A stretch of DNA of 64,000 nt. Source: Ixodes scapularis (taxonomy: Eukaryota; Arthropoda; Arachnida; Ixodida; Ixodidae). The translations under genes were made by a program, and so were the position numbers. The notes beneath the pieces were generated by a model. The model had not been told where the DNA came from. It did not search any database and worked only from the letters and a program-made list of their open reading frames with translations. The stretch spans positions 23,437,085-23,501,084 of the forward strand of contig NW_024609839.1 of NCBI RefSeq assembly GCF_016920785.2. Direction: 5' to 3'. How positions within the stretch are numbered: the stretch's first letter is position 1; each line of letters begins with the position of its first letter. This document shows positions 1 through 9,033 of this stretch, in pieces.

Positions 1-189
1 CCGTCGTTTGTCGAGAGTGGACATGCTTCTCCGGAGCTCTCGATTCCTCGCGCCAGGAGCAATGTCGAAGGGAGGGCGGCGTCGCCGGCGCCCACCGGAC
101 AGGATTCAGCGGAACCTTTTGACGGCGACTACAGGATGCAGCTGCCCCAACTCCCGCGTGGAAGGCGGCTGGATACGACGGTGTTTCTG

Positions 190-1140
190 CACGGCGACCT
201 GCGCAGGAGGCCGTACCGGACCAGGTCGCCGAGGCGCTGAAGGAGTCCGTGGGTATGAAGCACGGGGTGGAACTGGGAACCTTCAAATACAACCACGTGC
301 TGATTTGCATACCCGACAGCGCCGAGGCGAAGGAGCGTCTAGCTGCGTTCAAGGAGCCGTGAAGGGAAGAAGGTGCATCATTATCGACCCCAACCAGACA
401 GAGGTGACGCGGCGAGTCCACTGCCTGCCTACCTTCGTGACAAACAGCGAGGTCGAAGGCGCTCCTGCCTCTTTCGGCAGGATGAAGCAATCTACGCGGT
501 AGAAATGGCGGGCATCAAACGGCGCATACGAGGTGCACAGCACAACGAGAAGTGTCATCCTCGTTCTCAGCTAGGGGGTCAACAAGGAGAACCTTCCTAT
601 CAGGCCTCTAATGTGTTGCTCTCAATGCCTGGCCGACCGCCGCTGTGTCTCCGCTGCAATGAGCTAGGGCACATGCGGAGGCAGTGCCAGGCTCCTTGGT
701 GCTGCAGGGTGTCATGGATTCGGCCACGTCGAGATTGAGTGGGTGCCGACATACGCGGCAAAAGCCAGGGTCTAAGTGAACGCGGCCCCCGACGACGTGC
801 TTTTGGACGCCGGTGACGAGGCAATACAGCCTGCCTCCACGGAGTCGCTGCCGCCGCACGACGCCGGGGATGCATCGCAGGATTCAGGCGATCATCCGGA
901 AGTGATGGCAGGAGAGTTCGAGGTCAAGGAAGACAAAGAAGAGGTGGCACAGGTCGAGACGTCGTACAGCTGACAAACGGACCGGCGGCATCCGCAGTAG
1001 CAACCGGTTCAAGGCCGGCATCGAAGTCAGCCGCCCCTTCAGCGGAGGCAGCCGCTCCGTGCAAATCTCCCAACCGAGCGGCCCAAGTGCAGCGGAACAG
1101 CCCAAGGTCACCAGGGTCGCTAAACTCGTCAAGCACAACT
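190..1140 (+). pseudogene. Non-LTR retrotransposon ORF1 (gag-like, CCHC zinc knuckle) remnant
   Basis: Broken ORF1 of a LINE. ORF1 proteins coat the element's RNA before reverse transcription. A CX2CX4HX4C zinc knuckle lies at 646-687 (CLRCNELGHMRRQC), and a frameshifted second knuckle (CC then HGFGHVEIE) follows at about 695-735. Upstream, 255-360 reads as a conserved-looking ORF1 segment (start MKHGVELGTFKYNH) that ends in a stop. Downstream is an acidic tail at 780-972. At least three frame changes mean no intact protein. The pattern of two adjacent knuckles after a basic-acidic domain is typical of I/R1/Jockey-type ORF1 proteins. The matching ORF2 is not adjacent. The exact clade is uncertain. 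Confidence 0.6.
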
Positions 1141-1557
1141 TTGTGCCCGAAGTTTGCGGAACGCGCTAATTGGACTCTCGTGACGCTGACGTCGCGCCGA
1201 GCGAGGTGTCAATCATTCGAACGCTCATTTCTTTGAGAGAGGCAGAATGTAGCAAAGTTCATCGAGGCGCGCGTGCGGCGCGTGAGGGGCGCGAGGAGAC
1301 CGCTGATTGAACGGCTTCGCCGATGACGTACCGCCCATTTGTCCCTACATCCCTACGCCAAGCTAAAATTAATGCTTTGCAGATTGTCCCTAGGCGACCT
1401 GCTGGCGCTCAAAATCCCTCCGAAGTTTGTGTAAAAAAGAAACCTCGTTTGTCGAAGTTGTCGCTGACGTCAAAGTGACGTTTCTGAACTTTGCGAGAGC
1501 CGTGGTTTGAGCTCGAGATCTTCGCTTCGGATCGAGGCGAAGTTGAACTTTGTCAAC
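1141..1557. other. Unassigned GC-rich stretch
   Basis: No coding sequence recognised. The last 120 bases run directly into the Harbinger-type reading frame that starts at 1558 and may be its 5' untranslated region, including a perfect TGACGTCA at about 1464-1471. Confidence 0.3.
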
Positions 1558-1912
1558 ATGGCGGTGCCGTACGCTGCGGCCGAGATTATCTTACGCCACC
1601 GTCGGCGTCGCTACTGAGACCACCGGGGACGCCTTTCAACTCCCCGACGACGACATTCGGCGACAGTACCGGCTATCGAAAGCCGTTGAGCGTTGACTCT
1701 GCGACGAGCTTCGTTCGGCGCCCGGACCTCGAGGCGGCGGACAATCGCGTCTACCGGCCATGACCGTGGAACAACAAGTTTTCTGCGCGCTGCGGTTCTT
1801 CGGAACCGGTAGCTTTCAAGGCATGGTGGCGACTGACGAGCACCTGTCAGTCTCCCACATGACTATGAGCCGGGCTGCCAAAGTTTTTGCGGGGCCATCG
1901 TTTTTTTTTTTT
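1558..1912 (+). pseudogene. PIF/Harbinger transposase (HARBI1-like), N-terminal fragment
   Basis: An ATG at 1558 opens a frame (MAVPYAAAEIILRHRRRR). After one frameshift the frame continues as LPDDDIRRQYRLSKAVER, hits a stop, then reads VEQQVFCALRFFGTGSFQ and SVSHMTMSRAAKVF. The block 'Q-V-hydrophobic-ALRF-ATGSFQ' followed by 'S-Q/H-x-T-x-SR' is the helix-turn-helix region of HARBI1-type DDE transposases, which cut and paste PIF/Harbinger elements. The copy ends abruptly in a T-run at 1900-1917, so the DDE catalytic part is missing. The frameshift and the TGA at about 1694 show it is dead. A second HARBI1-type N-terminus lies at 59461. Confidence 0.7.
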
Positions 1913-2201
1913 TTTTTCTGTAATATCTGAAGAGGTACTAATAAGCTGGTATACAATTCAAAATGTTGGGAAACAAACAAGAACCGGGGTAATTCTTGGG
2001 TAGGGTTGAGTCTCCCGGCAGCCGGCAGAATTATTTCCCCGAAGTTCTACTGACAGTCGTCACTCATTGGCGGTCAAATCAGTTCATCGAACGACTTGTC
2101 ATCAACAGGTCGTTTCATCGGCACGCAATGTAATCACATAAAAGAGATTTTTTTCCGTTAGAGGTATATACACATTAAACATTTTCACACCTTTATATGT
2201 G

Positions 2202-2565
2202 TAAGTGGGGTGTCCCATAACTAACACCTTAATAAGTGTAGCGATGGACCTTATGAAAGAAATGTAAACCTCACACCTTTAAAAATGTGTGATTTTTTAA
2301 ACACGTTTCTTAAAACGTGTGATAATGCGCTACACCCTTTTATAAAGATGTAAAACTACAATACTCCTTCTCGTCAGGCTATACATTTAAGTGGGGTGTC
2401 CCATAACTAACACCCTAATAAGTGTAGCAAAAGACATTATAAAAAAAATGTAAACCTCACACCTTTAAAAATGTGTAATTTTTTAAACACGTTTCTTACA
2501 ACGTGTTATAATGTACTACACCTTTTTATAAAGATGTGAAACTACAATACCCCTTCTCGTCAGGC
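2202..2565 (+). repeat. Tandem dimer, 186-bp period
   Basis: Two head-to-tail copies start at 2202 and 2388 with taagtggggtgtcccataac and end with ccttctcgtcagg. They are roughly 90% identical by eye. Each unit holds several short inverted motifs of the type ACACCTTTWWAAAAATGTGT. No coding potential. The second unit is interrupted at its 3' end by the small hAT element at 2561-2718. Confidence 0.8.
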
Positions 2566-2718
2566 ACGTAGCCAGGGCGGGGGGGGGGCCATAAGGCCCG
2601 CCCCCCCCCCCCCCCCCTTGAAATTTTCCATTTTGCTGGGGTCTCCTCTCCCCCCTCCCCCTTATAGAGCACTTTGTCATGGGCTCCCCCCTTAAACACA
2701 ATTCTGGCTACGTGCCTG
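2561..2718. mobile_element. Small non-autonomous hAT-type element with G/C-run core
   Basis: Perfect 15-bp terminal inverted repeats (CAGGCACGTAGCCAG at 2561-2575, its complement at 2704-2718) enclose a core with a G-run and a 17-C run. An exact 8-bp target duplication, CTTCTCGT, flanks it (2553-2560 and 2719-2726). An 8-bp duplication with CAG-type termini is the hAT signature. No transposase is present. Related G-rich debris with the same 'acgta-ccagg' edge lies near 60317. Confidence 0.8.
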
Positions 2719-2726
2719 CTTCTCGT

Positions 2727-3121
2727 CAAGGTGTAATTACCACAGTATATTTCTTTTTTTGGGGTGTACACAGTGGCCCGGGACCCAATATTATGACTGA
2801 ACAAATAAATTACACAAACGAGTCGCCGAAACAGCACGTTGCTTCTTGGCGAGTGTCGTGGCAATTTCGGCCGAAAACCGGCTTCAATATTGGCCGGATG
2901 TACGGTTTTGCGCCTCGACCTGACATCCGGTAGGTATGGGTGTACCGATGCAAATAAACGATTTATGTCTGATAGCACTGGCACCACTGATTTCTTAGAA
3001 GGCTAGATCGCGGATAGAGGCCTGTATTGCTGGGGTCGAGCGGCATTACCGGCAGTCATCGCTTGACACGATCTTATACATGCTACAGGAGAAACGGGAA
3101 AACTCAATTTTATTACGTTAG
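2727..3121. other. No gene seen
   Basis: AT-rich sequence with no supported ORF. A short hairpin (CCGGATGT with ACATCCGG, about 2893-2930) is the only structure seen. Confidence 0.4.
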
Positions 3122-3123
3122 TA

Positions 3124-3533
3124 CACTCTAAATAAAAAGGGTATCACCGTACACACTTTTGTCCCATATAATACGCACCAAAACTTCATTTCGGCGTACA
3201 GCGCCCTATAGTCGAACAGACGGCCCCAACTTTACGAGGGGCTTGATAACGGTGCGATATAACTTATTAAATCGCTAAAGTACGTATCAAAGACCAAAGA
3301 AAGAAAACACGGAGTTTTTGCAGTAGGGCCAAGAAAACTCCGATAATCTTTTTTTTTTTAGTTGATATTACGTACATTGCCTACCTTAATAAGTTGTACC
3401 ACACGGTTATCAAGCCCCTTGTAAACTTTGGGGCCGCCTGTTCCATTATAGGGCGCTGTACGTCGAATCGAAGTTTTGGGGTGTATTATATGGGACAAAG
3501 GGTGTAATAGTACACCTTTTTTTTCTAAGAGTG
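3124..3533. mobile_element. TA-flanked MITE with long inverted arms
   Basis: A 410-bp foldback element. The ends read CACTCTAAATAAAAAGGGTR and its complement, and the inverted arms continue for about 165 bp each side (for example tcccatataatac, tacagcgccctata, ggggcttgataac). The single dinucleotide TA sits on both sides (3122-3123 and 3534-3535), as expected for Tc1/mariner-mobilised MITEs. The central loop is AT-rich with a T-run. No coding capacity. Confidence 0.75.
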
Positions 3534-3535
3534 TA

Positions 3536-5573
3536 GGTTGTTCTCTACCATGAAACTTGTAACGTGTTTCCGCAAATAACAGTTAATATTGTGGACAAGA
3601 ATATTAAACGCGTTAGAATACCAATCTTGTTTAACTAAATGTTGTGTGGTTGAGGGTCGAGGGCGACTTTGTTGGGCGTTAACTGTCATGTGTTTAATAA
3701 GACAAGGGCTACCGAGAGTTATTGTGGAGTCATCCGTGATTTCGGAGTCATCAAAGCTCAGCAAACGATAAGTTAGAAGGCCTTTACTGGGGACCTTCGC
3801 ATCGTTTTGACCGCTTGTACATAGTACTTCATGGTGAAAGCTTTTTCTTTGAACTGCTGTGAAGGCTTCCGTGACAAACTGAAACTCGGAGCGTGCCGTT
3901 CAGTTGCTGAACGTGCCATTTATTTAGCAACCGAAGGAAGCGACGTCGGTAAATTCAATGGTGCTCCGGCCGATTTTTTCTTTAATCGATGTTCAAACGC
4001 TTGACGAATGTCTATTTGATCTCCAAGAACCCGACATAATCATCGCAGCACATCATAAAATGCTCGCCCTCGAGCACCGCGTACACGCTTCCAATTTTTG
4101 TGTTTCTCCCTTAGACTTGCGTGTATTGCCTCATGGTGTAATAGGCCAAAACAACAAGGACGAAAACGAAGGGAGAACTAGACAGGACGCGGCGTATTGC
4201 CTGTCGTCAAGCAATGGCCGCCGGCGAGGCCAGTGACGGGCTCCCGATTCGCGATCCAGACTTGCACTGTGAGAGTTCTAATGCATTACACCCGCGGAGT
4301 GCTGCACGGAGAACAGGCCCCGAACGAACTTGCCGAATGCACCGAGTGCAGACTGATGCTGTCGCCATAGATGCTGTAGAAAAGTACCGACCTCAAACTG
4401 AAACTAGCGCCATTTTGTTCGACGTGATGGGTGGGAATGCGAGAGTGCCCAGTCGCTGCCATCATTTATCTATAAACTTTGGTTGCTGCAACGTGGAACT
4501 TACATTTGCGATGACTTCCATTTAAGCAACTCGGCTGTCAGAGATATCTACAGACGGCGTTAAGTTTCCGAAACCAGCTGACTGCAAAACAGCATACACT
4601 TGAGAAAATTGATGGCACTGCACGCTCAAGGGCTTGCTTCGTTTTAAGCATAGTATTATGAGTGAACCACTGAAAGGATACGGCTTAAATCTAGTTCTTT
4701 GGAACATCTAGCAATACCTTTCGTAAAACTTTTTATTTCCCTGGTGAGGGCATTGAGAACGAGAGCTATCTCAAAACAAAATATGACGGGGCAAGATAGC
4801 TGCCGTTCAAATATGACTTTGCTTAGAGTCTCGGGCAACGTCTCCATGTTTAGCTTTCCCGGACGCTGAGTGAATGAGTCACAGGTTTCTGCTGTGGGAG
4901 CTTTGTCGAAAAATGTTCCACTTTTCACCCATACACAAATGATGCTAGATCTCGCGGCCTCTGTAGTTGTCCTGAGCCTTTCATTACACACTGGTAGGTC
5001 TCAGCGTCTGTACGGCAACAAAACGACTCAAATTTTGCAAATGAAACACGGGCCGTCGATTCCTCCCTTCGTCAAATATCAGACGCTTACAATTCAAGCT
5101 TGCGTTTTAGTTTGTGGCCCGCGGGACGCGATTTCGAGCAGAAAACCAACTTTTTCTTTCAGGTCGGTTGTGCGAATGCCGCATCGTAGCAGACGAACTC
5201 TCGTCGTCTGCTCTCGCTCCTTGCCTGGGCGAGGCATGACGGGATTGTCGGCGCTAGAGAGCACAAAGACAACGTATAGCGAGCGGCGTGAACGCTCGCC
5301 TCCCCGCGCTGTCTCGTGCTTTCGTGCACCGCCTAGGGATCGCGGGGGATTTTTCTTCAAAAGTTGCGAAGTTGAGCGCGCGCAGGGATGAGGAAACTTA
5401 GTGGCGTTCTTTTGGTCACTCCCCCCGCTACGTCAAAAAGCGAAGAATGTTTTGCTCCACGAGTTTAGCTATTCAAGTGAAGTCTACAACAGGAACCGAA
5501 GAAACGTAGTATTTCCCTCATTCTGATGAGCCCGCCCGTCTCATACGCCAAAACTGCCCTCTAAATTATTTGT
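3536..5573. other. No supported gene (2 kb)
   Basis: ORFs of 60-173 codons occur on both strands, but none has a recognisable domain or codon pattern. A hairpin at about 5186-5215 (agcagacga facing tcgtctgct) resembles the one at 25113-25165. The sequence is consistent with upstream intron of the M13 gene or intergenic DNA. Confidence 0.4.
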
Positions 5574-5604
<31 letters not shown>

Positions 5605-5606
5605 GG
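5574..5606. repeat. (GT)n microsatellite fused to a 19-G run
   Basis: About eight GT dinucleotides run directly into an uninterrupted guanine run (5588-5606). One of several long G/C runs in the window. Confidence 0.9.
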
Positions 5607-6235
5607 TTAGAGAAAAGGATAGTACGCTGCAGGTAAACCTTTTAGATAATAATGTGCAATGAGCGGAAGAGAGGTGGCAGAATTTTCATGAATGTGCTGA
5701 GTTTACGCTGAAAGTTTCATAGCTTTTCTATGGCTTACCTCGTACTCCCACAAAACGTAAAAAGTCATCTTGGTTCAGATTACACACGCGCTACAAACTG
5801 TTTTCACTTAAATGCCGTCTCGGCCAAAAATACAGCTACCGAACTAGATATGTATTTTGACTAAATTTATAGGTTATCTGACGCAGTTATGCTTACCGAA
5901 ACCTGGTATACGGATGAGTCGGACGTATTTCCTTTACCCCTTTACCGTTCTTACTACTTAAATCGCGTTGCCAAACGGGGAGGAGGTGTGAGCATTCTAA
6001 TGAAATAAGATATAATCTGTGAACTGCTGGATAAATACTGTTGCATTACTCATGATTATAAAATATTGTGCATTCGTAACCACCAAAATATTTTTGCTGT
6101 AGTTTACCGCCCTCCAGACGATAATGTTGAGTCGTTTTTTTTTAAGTTCTTTCATGCTTTTTTTATTTTTTTAGATGCTTTTTTGGTATTTACCAATTAA
6201 GGTAAATATAATTTCATCTGTTCTGGTGACTTTAA

Positions 6236-7253
6236 AGGGATACTTCAACGAAATTTGAAATATTCTCGTCGTGTTCAAAAATAGGTTGAATATGACCCAC
6301 AATATCAGTAAATGACAATCGCACGTTTGTATTTTGAGCCTTCTGGCTGTATTTTTCGTTAAAAACGGCCCACTCTGGCAAGCGCTCGGAGAAGGCCCAG
6401 CGAAGACCACGTGACATCCAACTAAATCGTGACGTAGGTCGACTCAGGACAAGCAAAGCTACGGCGAGGCTGACGTTCAGGGGATGGCCTAGTCCAGGGG
6501 TGGCCAGGCTGATCCGGCCTAAGAGCCGCAAACAAAGCCACGATACCTCCAAGAGCCCCGGGGAGGGGGGGGGGGGGGGGGGGGGGCAAATGTTTGTCCA
6601 TAGCAATAAACGAAACTCGAACTACTTTCAATCTATCCGAGTCAAAGGCAGTCCAACTGTACGTAGAGTAGCAGTAGCACAAGACTGCCAAATCGGAACC
6701 TGCCTTCGATTTAAAACGCGTTCCATTTCTCTTTTTGGGGACGTGCTTCTGTGACCGGCAGGGAGCCGGGTAAGGGGAGGGGGGAGGTTGGGGAGGGAGC
6801 CGCGAGCCGCACTGTAACATGGGAAGAGCCGCATGCGGCTCGCGAGCCGCAGCTTGGCCACCACTGGCCTAGTCGTTCCAGCCACCGAAGCGGCTGCTTT
6901 TGTATGAATTTTGAGTGAAGGGTTAATTTTCTGTAATCTTGTAGGGGGACAATAGCGACTTCAGCGAAACACAAAAGGCATTCTCGGGAAGAGGGGAGTT
7001 CCTCCTGCCCCTCTTCTCGCGTCGTGGCCGGAGGCGAGACAACCTCCGTCACTAGCTGTCAAGGTTCCTAGACGGGCATTACAAGCGAGGCGTTAGCGAT
7101 ATCCACCAGGTGCTCTTTGCTAATCGTTTAATTTGTTTTATAATTCCTTTTCGTGACTTTTTTAACAAGATAATGGTATGTTCGATGTGATGCTGCTCCT
7201 TTGAACACGTATAGACCAAAAAATGAGCGCCGAAATTTTGTTGTAGTATCCCT
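6236..7253. mobile_element. TTAA-flanked MITE (Kolobok/piggyBac-type target site)
   Basis: Terminal inverted repeats AGGGATACTTCAACGAAATT (6236 on) and AAATTTTGTTGTAGTATCCC (up to 7253) differ at a few positions. TTAA flanks both ends (6232-6235 and 7254-7257). Without the hAT insertion at 6495-6866 and its duplicated 8 bp, the element would be about 638 bp. It carries no transposase. The TTAA target fits Kolobok or piggyBac-mobilised elements; the AGGG start favours Kolobok, but this is an inference. Confidence 0.75.
6495..6866. mobile_element. Non-autonomous hAT element nested in the TTAA MITE
   Basis: A 372-bp element with inverted ends CAGGGGTGGCCAGGCTG and, read inward from the other end, CAGTGGTGGCCAAGCTG. 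A perfect 8-bp target duplication GCCTAGTC occurs at 6487-6494 and 6867-6874. The subterminal GC-rich motif gagccgc is repeated near both ends, and a G-run of about 22 lies at 6565-6586. The 8-bp duplication and CAG termini identify the hAT superfamily. No transposase ORF. Confidence 0.9.
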
Positions 7254-7722
7254 TTAACATAGATATTAGTGCAGACAAGAAAGTAAAAAGAGATATGATG
7301 TCGCTTATAAATAGGAACGGTTGTAAAAATACTATTACTAGACCAACCAGGAGTGCTTTGCATACAGAAACTACAATACACCTATTTATAGTCAATCTTC
7401 TACTTAGCGACATAAAAAGCGGAGTCCTTGCGTGTTATCTGAGCAATCATCTCCCAATATGTATAAAATCAAGAATATATCTCAAAACAGAACCAAAACA
7501 CAACCTATATTATTTCAAAGCATTGCTCTAGATCGGTTGGATGCGGCTTGTGAGGATGTTACCAACACCGAGTGGACCGAAGTATTTAGTGACGACGACC
7601 CGATTGCTAGAAGTTTTATTTATAACATCACGCGATCAGAGGTAAAACAATTTCGGTACTTTGCTTATCTCAAAATTTCGCTTATCTCCAATTTTTCCCC
7701 GGTTCTTATGACTTCGAGTTGA

Positions 7723-8594
7723 CGAGGTATTATTGTATATACAATTTATAGTATTATAGACTTAGCAATACATTCAAATTGGAAAGCTACGGAAACACGC
7801 GTTTTCTTACGAATTTGGGACATCTATCTGGTGAAGGAACCGGCTTACCCCACTCGTCACGCAGAACATTGGGAAATGGTAGCGCGGAGGACAAATTACA
7901 GCTCTTAGATGATTAGATATACGATGCCTAAATTGTTCAACCAGTTTGATGCCAGTTAGTTGGATTTGACTAGGATGCTATTTAAAGCAACTTAGAGAAT
8001 ATTTTGTAAGCCTAGATAGGTAAAATGCCAGTGATATGGCGGTTGGTTTAATATTTCTAGGATTATTCAATATTTTATTTGTGTGTTGTTTGCGTATATG
8101 ATCCACCCGTTTTGTACTTTCGCAAGAAGTGGCATTTTTTTTTTTTTTGTAACTTTGCTGTTGTGCCTATGTAGGGGGTTGAAGGCCTTGTCAAACTGTA
8201 TTTCACAGCTTGTGTCCTCGACCTCCACCATCGATGTAGATGGAAATAAGCGAATTATTATGTAAGTTTAGACACTGTACTTTTTTCTTTTTTTTTTGTG
8301 ATATGCATATTTTTTAGGAGTGATCTCGCCCACACTTAATGAAAACCCCCCTTATACGTGTATAAAATATTTCATTAGATTTGAGAATACATGACACGAA
8401 TGTATGCTGTGATTTATTCTTATATAAGTTATGTTATTACACTGCGGTAACAGACATGCCCGTCCCTCACGGGTCATGCACCACGCCCATTCGACCAGTT
8501 CGTGCCTTGGAAGACTCTGCGCTATTACCTTATAGGGTGTTGCAGATAAAGAAAAGCACCACAAGACCCGCCCACAAAGCTCCGTGCTCGGAGT

Positions 8595-8629
<35 letters not shown>

Positions 8630-8902
8630 ATTTGATTAAAGTGAGAAGAGTAGATTATTTTCTCGAAAAATGCTTTCCTGGTTTTATAAACCTTCAACAA
8701 ACTTTAGTTGTGTCGCAAAATAAAAACTGAATTTTGTTTCCACAGCCACGTAGCCTAGTCCTTGTGAAATCACGTAGTGTAAAAATAAAATGCTAGGACG
8801 TCTCACGATTTAGTTGCGGAAAGTAAAATAGCTCCGATTTCTCCTTGCGGGGAAACTCTGCGTATTTCAAGATGATGAGACGAAATGTCTTTGTTATCCC
8901 AG
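7723..8902. other. No gene seen; poly-T tracts
   Basis: AT-rich, with T-runs at about 8136-8147, 8281-8298 and 8597-8628. It lies immediately upstream of the first M13 exon in the window and is most simply read as intron. Confidence 0.4.
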
Positions 8903-9033
8903 GATCTAGATACGATTCAACTGGCCGGTATCGTGACTGGTGGTCTGAAGCTGTCCGCAGTTCTTTCGAAGTCCAAGCTGACTGCTTTCGTGACCAGTAT
9001 TCGAAAATATATGACAGGGAAGCTAAAGAACAC
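8903..9033 (+). CDS. M13 peptidase exon (segment following HExxH)
   Basis: Acceptor ttgttatcccag precedes position 8903 and donor GTAAGC begins at 9034. The frame reads SRYDSTGRYRDWWSEAVRSS and then FEVQADCFRDQYSKIYDREA. This matches the M13 signature 'R-x-D-x-x-G-x-x-x-DWW-(S/T)' followed by 'F-x-x-x-x-x-C-(F/M)-x-x-QY'. The cysteine of ADCF is a conserved disulphide half. Length is 131 nt: two bases finish a split codon, then 43 codons, ending in phase 0. The sequence is undamaged. Confidence 0.85.

Larger units (their letters stand above)
5866..7722 (+). pseudogene. LINE (CR1/L2-like) endonuclease domain, split by a nested insertion
   Basis: Apurinic-type endonuclease of a non-LTR retrotransposon, which nicks target DNA for first-strand priming. 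Part one (5876-6235) reads DAVMLTETWYTDE, then RGGGVSILM with an early stop, then FAVVYRPP and SGDF. Part two (from 7258) resumes in register as NIDISADKKVKRDMMSLINR, then RPTRSALHTETTIHLFIVN and NHLPI. The E of LTETW, the YRPP block, the GDFN block and the (S/N)DHLP-type block are family landmarks. The TTAA-flanked element at 6236-7253 sits exactly inside the GDF/N codons. Beyond about 7650 homology fades and no reverse transcriptase follows. Internal stops make it a dead fragment. Confidence 0.75.

Noticed and set aside
8352..8564. Coding exon upstream of the first M13 exon
   Set aside because: Searched by eye for the HExxH exon in 0-8.9 kb on the plus strand; none of the ORFs shows it.
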